Shown here: in pieces, positions 13,500-22,946 of the stretch | How the letters are laid out: each line of letters begins with the position of its first letter | Position numbering within the stretch: the first letter of the stretch is position 1 | Assembly: GCF_000717055.1 (NCBI RefSeq) | Contig: NZ_JNXI01000017.1 | Span: forward strand, 1 to 64,000 | Direction of reading: 5' to 3' | DNA length: 64,000 nucleotides | From: Streptomyces iakyrus | Lineage (GTDB): Bacteria; Actinomycetota; Actinomycetes; Streptomycetales; Streptomycetaceae | Position numbers and translations under genes: made by a program | The notes under the pieces: generated by a model | What the model saw: the letters and a program-made list of their open reading frames with translations, nothing else | Database searches by the model: none | Told to the model about the DNA's origin: nothing

Positions 13500-15926
13500 T
13501 CAGTCGGCGGGCAGTGCCTGCTCCGCCCAGATGATCTTGCCGTTGGGTATCTGACGGGTACCCCAGCCCTGGGTGAGCTGGGCGACGAGCAGCAGTCCGC
13601 GTCCGCCTTCGTCGAAGGTGCGGGCCCGGCGCAGGTGGGGCGCGGTCGTGCTGCCGTCCGAGACTTCGCAGATGAGGGTGCGGTCGTAGATCAGTCTGAG
13701 CACGACGGGAGGGCGGCCGTACCGGATGGCGTTGGTCACCAGTTCGCTGACGACCAGCTCGGTGACGAACGCGGCCTCGTCCAGGCCCCATCCGGACAGT
13801 TGCCGGCAGGCGGCTTTGCGCATCTCGGCGACCGCGGCGGGGTCCTGCGTCACGGGCCAGGTCGCCACATGGGACGCGTCGAGAGCCCGCGTCCTCGCCA
13901 CGAGGAGCGCCACGTCGTCGGAGGGACGGTCCGCGAGGAGAGTGCTCAGCAGGTCGTCACAGGTGGCCTCCAGATCATGTGCCGGCCGCCCCAGCACCAC
14001 GCGCATGGCGGCGATCCCCTCGTCGATGTCCCGGCCGCGGTTCTCCACGAGCCCGTCCGTGTAGAGGACGAGGAGACTGCCCTCGGCGAGCTCCAGCTCG
14101 GTCGATTCGAAGGGCAGGCCGCCCAGTCCGAGAGGCGGCCCCGCCGGGACTTCGAGGAACTCGACGGTGCCGTCGGGCCTCACGAGGGCGGGCACAGGGT
14201 GGCCGGCCCGCGCGACGGTGCAGTGCCGGGAGACCGGGTCGTAGACGGCGTACAGACAGGTGGCGCCGATGTCGCCGTCGATCGGTGCCATGGTGTCCGC
14301 CCCGCCTGCCAGACGGTTGACGAGGTCGTCGAGGTGGGTCAGCAACTCGTCGGGAGGCAGGTCGACGTCCGCCAGGGTGCGTACGGCGGTGCGCAGCCGC
14401 CCCATGGTCGCCGAGGCCTGGATGCCGTGGCCCACGACGTCACCGACGACCAGGGCGACCCGGGCACCGGAGAGCGGTATGACGTCGAACCAGTCGCCGC
14501 CCACCCCTGCGCGGGCACTGGCGGGCAGGTAGCGGGAGGCGACGTCCAGGGCTGCCTGCTCGGGCAGTTGCTGCGGCAGGAGGCTCTTCTGCAAGGTGAG
14601 GGAGGTGTCACGCTCGCGGGTGTAGCGCCGGGCGTTGTCGATGCAGACGGCGGCGCGGGCGGTGATCTCCTGACCCAGCAGCAGGTCGTCCTGTTCGAAG
14701 CGCTGGGGCCGCCGATGGCGGGAGAACGTGGCCACGCCCAGGGTGAGACCACGTGCGCGCATGGGTACCGCCAGCACCGAGTGGAATCCGAACTGCCGCA
14801 TACGTGCGGCCCGTTGCGGGGCCGTCCGGTCGAGGTCCGCCAGTGCGGCGGGTGTGATGTGCTCGATGACCGGCCGGCCTTCCGCCAGACAGCGGGCCGC
14901 TGTGGAACGCTCCGGGTAGTTCGCCACCGTCCCGTACGGCACCACGGCTTCGGGGCAGCCCTCCAGAACCGACTGGGAGGCGACCCGGCGCATCATCACC
15001 GGACCATGCGGAGGGCCTTCCGGTGGGTCCTCGCCCCCTTCGATCGACGGCAGGAGATCGACCGTGACGAAGTCCGCGAACCGGGGGACGGCCACGTCGG
15101 CGAGTTCCTGGGCGGTACGGGGCAGGTCCAGTGTGCTGCCGATCCGCAGGCTGGCGTCGTCGACCAGGACCAGCCGCTGCCGCGAGAGGTACTGCTCCGT
15201 CACGTCGTGCGCCGACAGCAGGACGCCTTCGAGCCGCCCGCCGGAGTCGCGCACGGGCACCAGGGAGACCGACCACACGCTCTCCCGCTCATGGCCGGCG
15301 AGGTGCAGCGCGGCTCCGAGCTCCTGGGGCCGACCCGTCCGCAGCGCGGTGCGCATGCCCTCCTCGGTCCGCTCGCTCTCCGGGTCGAGGACGATCTCCG
15401 TCACCCGGAGACCGCGCATCTCCGCCTCGGACAAGCCCATCACACGTTCCATGTCCCCGTTCGCCCAGCGCAACCGCAGGCCGGTGTCGTACAGGGCCAT
15501 GGTGTAGGGGGCCTGCGCGAAGCTGCGCCGCACGAACGCGTCGTCCTGCGGCGTGGGTGCCGGCCGGGTCACCGGGGCGACCAGGAGCCAGTCCTCGCCT
15601 CCGGCGCTCTCCCGGCGGTGGGCCAGCAGTCCGAGCGTGAGCCGGTGGCCGTCCCGGTGCAGCAGCGTGGCCGTCCCGCTCCACCTCCGCAGACCGGTCA
15701 GCGCGTCCGGTACGTGGGGGTGAGCGCCGTCGGCGAGAAGCCGGGCACCGCTCGTGCCGATCACGTCCGGGGCCCGGTATCCGAGCAGCCTCCTGGCCCC
15801 TTCGTTCCACGCGGTCACGACACCGTGACCGTCGACGACGGCCCTTGCCGTGGCCGCCTCGTCGATCCGTTCCCGCGACCCGTCGCCCGACGGGCCCCCG
15901 TCCCGGGCGGACGCGGATCCGATCAT
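13500..15926 (-). CDS. SpoIIE family phosphatase with PAS, GAF and HATPase domains
   Basis: About 808 residues. Two PAS-like domains (EAATARAVVDGHGVVTAWNEGA; FAQAPYTMALYDTGLRLRWANG) precede a GAF domain (residues ~240-405, ending RRYTRERDTSLTLQKSLLPQ), a PP2C/SpoIIE phosphatase domain (GGDWFDVIPLSGARVALVVGDVVGHGI; LVLYTDGLVE) and a C-terminal anti-sigma-type ATPase domain (FVTELVVSELVTNAIRYG). One polypeptide thus carries sensing, dephosphorylation of an anti-anti-sigma factor, and an RsbW-like kinase. ATG 15926 is chosen; the frame is open to 16025. It is divergent from the aldehyde dehydrogenase gene. Confidence 0.92.
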   Translation of the reverse strand: MIGSASARDGGPSGDGSRERIDEAATARAVVDGHGVVTAWNEGARRLLGYRAPDVIGTSGARLLADGAHPHVPDALTGLRRWSGTATLLHRDGHRLTLGLLAHRRESAGGEDWLLVAPVTRPAPTPQDDAFVRRSFAQAPYTMALYDTGLRLRWANGDMERVMGLSEAEMRGLRVTEIVLDPESERTEEGMRTALRTGRPQELGAALHLAGHERESVWSVSLVPVRDSGGRLEGVLLSAHDVTEQYLSRQRLVLVDDASLRIGSTLDLPRTAQELADVAVPRFADFVTVDLLPSIEGGEDPPEGPPHGPVMMRRVASQSVLEGCPEAVVPYGTVANYPERSTAARCLAEGRPVIEHITPAALADLDRTAPQRAARMRQFGFHSVLAVPMRARGLTLGVATFSRHRRPQRFEQDDLLLGQEITARAAVCIDNARRYTRERDTSLTLQKSLLPQQLPEQAALDVASRYLPASARAGVGGDWFDVIPLSGARVALVVGDVVGHGIQASATMGRLRTAVRTLADVDLPPDELLTHLDDLVNRLAGGADTMAPIDGDIGATCLYAVYDPVSRHCTVARAGHPVPALVRPDGTVEFLEVPAGPPLGLGGLPFESTELELAEGSLLVLYTDGLVENRGRDIDEGIAAMRVVLGRPAHDLEATCDDLLSTLLADRPSDDVALLVARTRALDASHVATWPVTQDPAAVAEMRKAACRQLSGWGLDEAAFVTELVVSELVTNAIRYGRPPVVLRLIYDRTLICEVSDGSTTAPHLRRARTFDEGGRGLLLVAQLTQGWGTRQIPNGKIIWAEQALPAD

Positions 15927-16134
15927 GATTCCATCCCGCCTCACTCCCGCCTGGGGCCGTCTGCCGGGGAGCGCCCTGAACCCGAGGTGCGCCGCACCTT
16001 CACTTTTTACGACACTGGATATCAAGCGTGACAGATGTGCGCGAACAGGTCCTCATGGCAGGATGGCGGGCCTCGTGGCAGGCCGGCGCCGCACGGCAGG
16101 GCGGCGGCGCGGTCCCGGACGGAGGGTGGCACCC

Positions 16135-17595
16135 ATGGCTGTCATCGGCGAGAGGTGGCCGGACCGGGCCGAGTGGGCCGGGAAGATCTTCAGCTCGGGC
16201 TGGCGCGCGTCCGAGGGCGGCACCCGTCAGGTGATCGAACCGGCCACCGGGGACACTCTGGCCGAGGTCGGCATCGCGTCGCCCGCGGACGTCGCCCGGG
16301 CCGGCGCACGGGCCGCAGCGGCCGCCGGGGAGTGGGCCGCGGCTGCTCCCTCCGACCGTGTCGAGGTGCTGCTCAGGGCGTCCGGCATCCTGCGGGAACG
16401 CAGCGACACCTTCCGCGAGTGGATCGTCCGGGAGTCGGCCGGCGTCCCCGCGAAGGGCGACTACGAGATCGCCGCCGCCCTCGCCCAGCTGAACCACGCC
16501 GTCGGACTCGCCTCGCTGCCCCGGGGTGAGGTTCTGGAGCCGCAGGCCCCCGGCGGCACGAGCCTGGCGTGGCGGGTGCCGCTCGGCGTGATCGGTGTCA
16601 TCAATCCCTGGAACGCTCCGCTCCTGTTCGCCGTGCGCGCGCTGGCACCCGCCCTGGCGCTGGGCAACACCGTGCTGCTCAAGCCCGACCCGCTCACGCC
16701 GGTGTCCGGGGGCGTCCTCGTCGCCCGGCTCTTCGAGGACGCGGGCCTGCCCGACGGGGTGCTGCACGTCCTGCCGGGTGGCGCCGAGACCGGGCAGGCG
16801 GTCGCGGCGGACCCCCACGTCGCCATGATCGCGTTCACCGGCTCCACCGCGGCCGGGCGGGCCGTGGCCCGGGTGGCCGGTGAGGGGCTGAAACGGGTCC
16901 TGCTCGAACTCGGCGGCAAGAACGCGCTCGTCGTGCTCGAGGACGCGGACGTCGAGGCGGCCGCCTTCGCCGGAGCGGTGAGCTCCTTCGGATATCAGGG
17001 GCAGGCGTGCGTAGCCGCCGGCCGCCATCTGGTCCACGCCGATGTGGTCGAGGCGTACACCGACGCGCTGGTCCGGCACGCGCTGGCCCTGCGCGTCGGC
17101 GACCCCCGCGAGGAGGGTGTCGGCATCGGGCCGGTCATCAGCGTGGGGCAGGCCACCAGGGTCGAGCGCATCGTCGACGAGAGCGTGGCGGCCGGGGCGC
17201 GGGTGCTCACGGGCGGCCGACGCGAGGGACTGTTCTACCCGCCCACCGTCCTGGACCGCGTCGACCGGGCCATGCCCGCGTACACGGAGGAGATCTTCGG
17301 TCCCGTCGCCCCCGTGCTGCCCTTCCACAGCGAGGCGGAGGCCGTCGAGATCGCCAACGACACCGCGTACGGTCTTGCGGCCGCCGTGCACTCCGGCTCC
17401 GTGCCGCGGGCCACCGCCGTGGCCGAGCGGCTGCGCACCGGCATGGTCCACATCAACGACGTCTGCGCCAAGGACGCGGCGAACGCCCCCTTCGGGGGCA
17501 TGGGCGTCTCCGGCAACGGCTCCCGCATCGGCGGCACGGCCAGCCTGGAGCAGTTCACGCAGTGGCGCTGGATGACGGCACCGGGACCGTCGTGA
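16135..17595 (+). CDS. Aldehyde dehydrogenase (NAD(P)+)
   Basis: A 486-residue ALDH-superfamily enzyme oxidising an aldehyde to the acid. Seen are VIGVINPWNAPLLF, the cofactor-binding IAFTGSTAAGRAV, the general-base ELGGKNALVVLEDAD, the nucleophile Cys in YQGQACVAAGR, and the closing EIFGPVAPVLPF. It resembles benzaldehyde/vanillin dehydrogenases most by pattern (NDVCAKDAANAPFGGMG). The substrate remains uncertain. The following stress-protein gene is 87 bp away and may be co-transcribed. Confidence 0.92.
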   Translation: MAVIGERWPDRAEWAGKIFSSGWRASEGGTRQVIEPATGDTLAEVGIASPADVARAGARAAAAAGEWAAAAPSDRVEVLLRASGILRERSDTFREWIVRESAGVPAKGDYEIAAALAQLNHAVGLASLPRGEVLEPQAPGGTSLAWRVPLGVIGVINPWNAPLLFAVRALAPALALGNTVLLKPDPLTPVSGGVLVARLFEDAGLPDGVLHVLPGGAETGQAVAADPHVAMIAFTGSTAAGRAVARVAGEGLKRVLLELGGKNALVVLEDADVEAAAFAGAVSSFGYQGQACVAAGRHLVHADVVEAYTDALVRHALALRVGDPREEGVGIGPVISVGQATRVERIVDESVAAGARVLTGGRREGLFYPPTVLDRVDRAMPAYTEEIFGPVAPVLPFHSEAEAVEIANDTAYGLAAAVHSGSVPRATAVAERLRTGMVHINDVCAKDAANAPFGGMGVSGNGSRIGGTASLEQFTQWRWMTAPGPS

Positions 17596-17682
17596 CCCCG
17601 GGCGCGGTCCGCCACGCGGCAGGTCCCACGGTCGCCCGCGCGGGAACGGGCCGGGGTCCCTCCACGAGGAAGGAGTGCCGCC

Positions 17683-18603
17683 ATGACGAAGCCGGTGGTG
17701 GTGGGAGTCGACGGTTCACCGTCGAGTCTGGACGCGGTGGGGGCGGCAAGCCATGAGGCCGCGATCCGTGGTGCGGAGCTGCGGCTGGTGCATGCCTTCG
17801 GGCGGTCGTCCTCGCACCTGCCGGCCGGCGGGCCGCCGTGGAATCCGGCCGGGGCAGGGGTGCGGGAACTGCTCGACGGCACACTGGCGGCAGCCGAGCG
17901 GCGGGCCCACGACGTGGCACCGCAGGTGGACGTCACCCGTGACGTCACCGTGGGCGAGCCCCTGGTGGTGCTGGAGATCGCCTCCCGCACGGCCTCCCTC
18001 GTGGTGGTCGGCAGCCGGGGCCTGGGCGCTTTCAGCAGCCTGCTGCTGGGCTCCGTGTCCGGGCACCTCGCCGCGCACGGCCGCTGCCCCGTGCTGGTGG
18101 TGCGGGGGCGCCCCGCCCCGGCGGGCCCCGTCCTGCTGGCGGTCGACGACTCGCCCGCCTCCGAGGAAGCCATCCGTTTCGCCTTCGCCGAGGCGTCCCT
18201 GCGCGGCGCGGACCTCACGGCGCTGCACGTGTGCCGGACAGGGAGTCCGGATGTCTACGACGGCCCGGCAGATCCCCCCTTCGTCACCTACGACGAAACC
18301 CACCTGCTGGAGCACGCCGAGCGCGTCCTCGACGCGGCGCTCGCCGGTCCCCGGGGCAGGCACCCGGACGTCCCGGTGGTGCGAAGGCCGGTGGCCGGCC
18401 GGGTGCGGCACAGCCTCATCGACGCAAGCGCGGACGCGCAGCTGCTCGTCGTCGGAGCACGCGGGCGGGGCGGCTTCAGGGGCCTGCTCCTGGGCTCAGT
18501 CAGCCAGGCCGTTCTGCACCATGCGCGGTGCCCGGTCGCTGTGGTCCGTCACCGGGGCGAGGGCCCGGCGACGGCGGAGGGCGGTGAAGGTGATCACCCG
18601 TAG
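17683..18603 (+). CDS. Universal stress protein, tandem UspA domains
   Basis: A 306-residue protein of two Usp domains. Domain one starts VVVGVDGSPSSLDAV and ends VVGSRGLGAFSSLLLGSVSGHLAAHGRCPVLVV; domain two starts LLAVDDSPASEEAI and ends VVGARGRGGFRGLLLGSVSQAVLHHARCPVAVV. Both carry the ATP-binding G-x2-G-x9-G(S/T) motif. Such proteins are induced under hypoxia, stationary phase or redox stress in actinobacteria. GAAGGAG-like AGGAAGGAG precedes the ATG. The next gene, a PAS-SpoIIE phosphatase, follows in the same direction. Confidence 0.93.
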   Translation: MTKPVVVGVDGSPSSLDAVGAASHEAAIRGAELRLVHAFGRSSSHLPAGGPPWNPAGAGVRELLDGTLAAAERRAHDVAPQVDVTRDVTVGEPLVVLEIASRTASLVVVGSRGLGAFSSLLLGSVSGHLAAHGRCPVLVVRGRPAPAGPVLLAVDDSPASEEAIRFAFAEASLRGADLTALHVCRTGSPDVYDGPADPPFVTYDETHLLEHAERVLDAALAGPRGRHPDVPVVRRPVAGRVRHSLIDASADAQLLVVGARGRGGFRGLLLGSVSQAVLHHARCPVAVVRHRGEGPATAEGGEGDHP

Positions 18604-18636
18604 ACTGCAACAGGAAGCCGCGCCCGCGGGCGCGTG

Positions 18637-19872
18637 ATGACGGTGGACATCGACTTCACGGCCTTCTTCGACACCACGCCGAGCCCGTATCTGGTTCTGG
18701 ATACGGACCTGGTGATCCGCTACGTCAACCCGGCATACCTGCACACGACCGGCCGGACCAGCGGTGACCTGATCGGAAAGCACTTCTTCGATGCCCTGCC
18801 GCCGCGCCCCGGCACCCCCGACGACCCGCAGCAGAACGTGAAGGCCTCACTGAGCCGGGCCCTGGACAGCGGGAAGCCGGACGTCCTGGTGCTCCAGCGC
18901 TACGACATCCCCGCCCCCGGCCGCCTGGAAGGGTTCGAGGAGCGATGGTGGTCGAAGATCCACACTCCGCTTCCCGGCCCGGACGGCAGGGTGAAGTGGA
19001 TCGTCCAGCGGGCCGAGGACGTCACCGCCTTCTTCCACCCGGGCCGGGCCGGCCGGCTCGGGGAGGACTTCACGACGCGGGAGAAGGGCCTGGCGGCCGA
19101 GCTGTACGCGCGCACGGACGAACTGCACCGGCTGAACCGGGAGCTGCTCCAGGCCCACGCCCGGGAGCGGCAGGTCGCGGTCACGCTGCAGGAGGCCATG
19201 CTCTCCGCACCCGATCTGAACCGCCACGACAACATCGCCGTGCGGTACCTGCCGGCGACGACCTCCTTGAACGTCTGCGGTGACTGGTACGACGTCGTCG
19301 ACCTACCGCCCGACCGCTATGCCGCGGCCGTCGGGGACGTCGTCGGCCACGGCCTGCACGCAGCGGCGGTCATGGGCATGCTGCGCAGCGCCCTGAGCGC
19401 CGTCATCCGGGCCATTCCCAGCCCCGCGCAAGCGCTGGAGGTCCTCGGCCTGTACGCCAGGTCCGTGGACGGCGCGATGGCGGCGACGGCGGTCAAGGTG
19501 CTCATCGACACCCGCAGCAGGCTGATCATCTACAGCAACGCCGGGCACCCGCCGCCCGTCCTGCTGCACCGGGACGGAACCTGCGAGCTGCTCGACAAAG
19601 CCACCGACCCGCCCCTCGGCGCACGCGAGCACCATGTCCCCCGCCCCCAGGCCGGCCTCACCTACACGCCGGGCGACACCCTCGTGCTCTACACCGACGG
19701 GCTCATCGAACGCCGCGACGAGGACATCGACGCCGGTCTGGCACGGCTGACCGCGGCTCTGCGCGCGGACCGCGCGCTGCGGCCCGGCCAGCTGGCCGAC
19801 GGCCTGCTGGCCCGCCTCGACGTCACCGAAGGCGCCCCGGACGACATCGCCCTGATCGTGATCCGCTTGTAG
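18637..19872 (+). CDS. PAS domain-containing SpoIIE family phosphatase
   Basis: A 411-residue PP2C-type serine phosphatase. A PAS domain (FTAFFDTTPSPYLVLDTDLVIRYVNPAYL; residues ~5-125) is followed by a helical linker (YARTDELHRLNRELLQAHARERQVAVTLQEAML) and the phosphatase domain (CGDWYDVVDLPPDRYAAAVGDVVGHGL, LVLYTDGLIERRDEDID, DDIALIVIRL) with the metal-binding Asp residues. It would dephosphorylate an anti-anti-sigma factor in response to the PAS input. ATG 18637 is preceded immediately by a GTG. It lies 33 bp after the stress-protein gene. Confidence 0.92.
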   Translation: MTVDIDFTAFFDTTPSPYLVLDTDLVIRYVNPAYLHTTGRTSGDLIGKHFFDALPPRPGTPDDPQQNVKASLSRALDSGKPDVLVLQRYDIPAPGRLEGFEERWWSKIHTPLPGPDGRVKWIVQRAEDVTAFFHPGRAGRLGEDFTTREKGLAAELYARTDELHRLNRELLQAHARERQVAVTLQEAMLSAPDLNRHDNIAVRYLPATTSLNVCGDWYDVVDLPPDRYAAAVGDVVGHGLHAAAVMGMLRSALSAVIRAIPSPAQALEVLGLYARSVDGAMAATAVKVLIDTRSRLIIYSNAGHPPPVLLHRDGTCELLDKATDPPLGAREHHVPRPQAGLTYTPGDTLVLYTDGLIERRDEDIDAGLARLTAALRADRALRPGQLADGLLARLDVTEGAPDDIALIVIRL

Positions 19873-20012
19873 TCCGGCGCGAGGGGCTAACCCGCTGCGC
19901 GGCTCGTGGTGCGGGGCGGGCCTGGTCGGTTCGGGGTGACCGATGGTCACATTCGGGTTCCTCCACGGTCCGGGACGGTCCTGAACACGCCATTCCGTGG
20001 TGCAGTCGGGAC

Positions 20013-20384
20013 ATGGCCTCACCGTCCACGGATGACCAGGAATCCTCGACGCCGTCCCGGCGCGAACGCCCCTCCCTGCTCACCGACATCGCCGTCGCCC
20101 TGCTGCTCCTGGCCGCGGACGCCGTCATCGTCGTCGTCGCCGGGCTGCTGCTCCTCGCGGTCGGCCTGGGAACCGCGCCGTCACCACGCTCCTCCCCCAC
20201 CCCGCGCTCCCGGGACACCCCGGCTGTGACCTGGCTCATCATCTGGGGCGCTCCGGTCCTGGCGGCAGCGGGCGCCTTCGTGCACGCCCGTCTGAAGATG
20301 TCCGTCACCGCCGTAGTGCAGGGCCTGTTCACCCTCGCCTGCCTCGTCCTGGCCGTCGCGTGGACGCGCATGCTGCTGTCGTGA
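20013..20384 (+). CDS. Small membrane protein of unknown function
   Basis: A 123-residue protein. A polar N-terminus (MASPSTDDQESSTPSRRERPS) is followed by four hydrophobic stretches in two pairs: LLTDIAVALLLLAADAVIVVVAGLLLLAV, then TWLIIWGAPVLAAAGAFV and VQGLFTLACLVLAVAWTRMLL, joined by a Ser/Pro-rich loop. No family is recognised. It stands alone, with a short perfect palindrome GTGACC-GAT-GGTCAC about 65 bases upstream (19936-19950). Confidence 0.7.
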   Translation: MASPSTDDQESSTPSRRERPSLLTDIAVALLLLAADAVIVVVAGLLLLAVGLGTAPSPRSSPTPRSRDTPAVTWLIIWGAPVLAAAGAFVHARLKMSVTAVVQGLFTLACLVLAVAWTRMLLS

Positions 20385-20620
20385 CGCCTGCGCTGGTCGC
20401 ACCCGGCGGTCCCACCGCGCCGTGGCAGGGGAAGGGCCGCTTCGACCTCCCCAGGTGTCGCAGCCCTTCCCCGTCCAGCGGCAAGCGGATACCCCCGAAT
20501 GCGGATCCCACGCCTCACTGCCCCCGGCGCCGGCGCCGGCGCCGGACCAAGATCGATTGTCAGTGGTGGGTGAGAAGGTAAGAACATCCAACCGGGACAC
20601 CGGAACAAGGGGGAGTTGTG

Positions 20621-21661
20621 ATGTCCGGAAGCCAGAACTACATCAATCACGTCGCTCTAGTGCTCGATGCCAGCTCTTCCATGGCGCACCTGAGCCGCAA
20701 GGTCGTCGAGGTCGCCGACCAGCAGACCGCGTATCTGGCCCGCCGGTCCAAGGAACTGGACCAGGAAACCCGCGTCACGGTGTACGTCTTCGCCGACAAG
20801 GTGCAGTGCGTCATCTACGACAAGGACGTGCTGCGCATGCCGTCGCTGAAGCAGCTGTACCGGACGGGCGGCATGACGGCCCTCCTGGCGGCCGCGCTGA
20901 AGTCACAGCACGAGCTGGCTCAGACGGCCCAGCTGTACGGCGACCACAGCTTCCTGACGTTCGTGCTGACCGACGGGCAGGAGAACGCCAGTCACCGCTG
21001 CCCTGATGCCCCGGCCAGGGATCCCCGGGAACTGGTCGAGGCCGTGGCCCGGATGATCGAGACCCAGCAGGACAACTGGACGCTGGCCGTCCTGGTGCCC
21101 GACCAGATGGGCAAGCGGGAGGCCATGCAGTGCGGATTCCCCAGGGACAACATCGCCATCTGGGACGCCACGAGCACGCAGGGCCTGGAGGAGGCCGGGC
21201 AGGTCATCCGGCAGGCCACCGAGAATTTCATGATGGGCCGCACCCAGGGTATCCGGGGGTCGCGCGCGGTGTTCTCCACCGGTGCGGAAGCGGTCAACCA
21301 GGACACCATCAAGGCGGCCGGCCTCACGCCGGTCGATCCGTCGAAGTACCAGCTGATACCGGTGGCCCGCGACGCGGCCATCAGGGAGTGGGTCACCGAG
21401 TGCGGGCACACCTACCGGACCGGTGCGGCGTTCTACCAGCTGAGCAAGTCGGAGAAGATCCAGGCACAGAAGCAGATCGCGGTGCTGGAGAAGAAGACGG
21501 ACCGCGTGTACACGGGGCCCGCGGCGCGGAGCCTGCTCGGCCTGCCCGACGCGGAAGCCCGCGTCAAGCCGGACCACAATGACCACTTCACCATCTTCGT
21601 GCAGAGCACCAGCGTCAACCGGAAGCTCGTACCGAACACGCGGCTGCTGCTGATGCTCTGA
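20621..21661 (+). CDS. vWA domain-containing protein
   Basis: A 346-residue cytoplasmic protein with an N-terminal von Willebrand factor A domain: HVALVLDASSSMAHL is a full MIDAS DxSxS motif, with Thr in TGGMTALL and Asp in VLTDGQENAS completing the metal site. The C-terminal ~150 residues (TQGIRGSRAVFSTGAEAVNQ..., EKIQAQKQIAVLEKKTDRVYTGPAARSLLGLPD) are of unknown type. Similar proteins occur in phages and their hosts, but no phage genes are nearby. GGGGGAG precedes the ATG. Upstream at 20523-20546 is a short CGGCGC repeat. Confidence 0.85.
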   Translation: MSGSQNYINHVALVLDASSSMAHLSRKVVEVADQQTAYLARRSKELDQETRVTVYVFADKVQCVIYDKDVLRMPSLKQLYRTGGMTALLAAALKSQHELAQTAQLYGDHSFLTFVLTDGQENASHRCPDAPARDPRELVEAVARMIETQQDNWTLAVLVPDQMGKREAMQCGFPRDNIAIWDATSTQGLEEAGQVIRQATENFMMGRTQGIRGSRAVFSTGAEAVNQDTIKAAGLTPVDPSKYQLIPVARDAAIREWVTECGHTYRTGAAFYQLSKSEKIQAQKQIAVLEKKTDRVYTGPAARSLLGLPDAEARVKPDHNDHFTIFVQSTSVNRKLVPNTRLLLML

Positions 21662-21714
21662 CCTGTCGAGAAGACGATGGCGTGCCGGAGGCCTCGCCGC
21701 CCCCGGCACCCCGC

Positions 21715-22764
21715 CTAGAGCCCGAGTTCACGCTCGCCGAGAGGAGTGAAGAAGCGCTCGACATCGGACTCGGTGACCTCGTCCAGAGTCTTCGGCGACC
21801 AGCGCGGCCGGCGGTCCTTGTCGACGACCTGGGCGCGGATTCCCTCGACCAGGTCGGGCATGTCGAGGGCTGCGCAGGAGACGCGGTACTCCTGGTTCAG
21901 AACCGGCTCCAGCGACCCGAGTGTCCGGGCGCGGCGCAGGGAGGCGAGGGTGACCTTGAGGGCGGTCGGCGACTTGGCCAGCAGGGTCTCCGCGGCCTCC
22001 TTGGCGGCCGGGTCGCCGTGCGCGAGCAGCCGACGCACGATCTCCTCGACGGTGTCGGCGGCGTAGCAGTCGTCGATCCAGTCGCGCCGGGCGGCCAGGA
22101 CGCCCTGGGGAGGTGTCCCCACATGGCCGTCCAGGGCCTCCTCCACGGGCAGCACGGCCAGGGCGCCGAGAGATTCCGGCAGCACGGCGGCCGGCACGTA
22201 GTGGTCCGCGAGCCCGCACAACAGCGCATCAGCAGCACCGATCTGAGCGCCCGTCAGGGCGATGTGCGTGCCCAGCTCCCCGGGGGCCTGGGCGAGCAGA
22301 CGGGTGCCGCCCACGTCCGGCACGAAACCGATGCCGGTCTCGGGCATGGCGACCCGGGACCGCTCGGTGACGACACGGACGCTGCCGTGCGCCGAGACAC
22401 CGACGCCGCCGCCCATCACGATGCCGTCCATCACGGCGACGTAGGGCTTGGTGTAACGGGCGATGCGGGCGTTGAGGCGGTATTCGTCGCGCCAGAACGC
22501 GGCGGAAGCCGTGCCGTCGCCGTCACGGGCGTCGTCGTGGATGGCACGGATGTCGCCGCCGGCGCACAGGCCCCGCTCCCCCGCGCCGGTGATGACGACG
22601 GTCTCCACGGCGGTGTTCCGCTCCCACTCGGTGAGGGCTTCGTCGATGCGGCGGACCATGGTGTGCGTCAAGGCGTTGAGGGCCCGCGGCCGGTTGAGCG
22701 TGATGTGGGCGGCACGCCCGCTGGTGTGGAAGAGGACGGGTTCGGGTTCCTCGGCTCCGCTCAC
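21715..22764 (-). CDS. Enoyl-CoA hydratase/isomerase family protein, 3-hydroxyisobutyryl-CoA hydrolase type
   Basis: A 349-residue crotonase-fold enzyme. The oxyanion-hole segments GLCAGGDIRAIHDD and DGIVMGGGVGVSAHG and the MPETGIGFVPDVGGT motif with Glu and Asp match 3-hydroxyisobutyryl-CoA hydrolase of valine breakdown better than ordinary enoyl-CoA hydratases, as does the length of ~350 and the tail RPRWSPKTLDEVTESDVERFF. It would release 3-hydroxyisobutyrate from its CoA thioester. No other valine-pathway genes are adjacent. Confidence 0.9.
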   Translation of the reverse strand: MSGAEEPEPVLFHTSGRAAHITLNRPRALNALTHTMVRRIDEALTEWERNTAVETVVITGAGERGLCAGGDIRAIHDDARDGDGTASAAFWRDEYRLNARIARYTKPYVAVMDGIVMGGGVGVSAHGSVRVVTERSRVAMPETGIGFVPDVGGTRLLAQAPGELGTHIALTGAQIGAADALLCGLADHYVPAAVLPESLGALAVLPVEEALDGHVGTPPQGVLAARRDWIDDCYAADTVEEIVRRLLAHGDPAAKEAAETLLAKSPTALKVTLASLRRARTLGSLEPVLNQEYRVSCAALDMPDLVEGIRAQVVDKDRRPRWSPKTLDEVTESDVERFFTPLGERELGL

Positions 22765-22946
22765 CGGAACTCCTCCCCCAGGCCCTGGGCCACGATGACG
22801 CGCATGACTGTCGATTCCTTTCCCATCACGTGGAGGCCATCAGGTCGCTCGCTGCCGTCGCCGGATCACCTGCCACCGCGGACCCTACGGTGCGCTGATG
22901 ACCGGGCGTGGCAGGGGGTCCCGCCCCTGGTCCGCGAGCCGTCACC

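Noticed and set aside
13470..16031. 853-codon plus-strand frame opposite the SpoIIE gene
   Set aside because: The minus strand carries clear PAS, GAF, phosphatase and ATPase motifs; the plus frame has none.
20523..20546. CGGCGC tandem hexamers
   Set aside because: Four copies of a GC-only hexamer are expected in such DNA; no sign of a microsatellite function.
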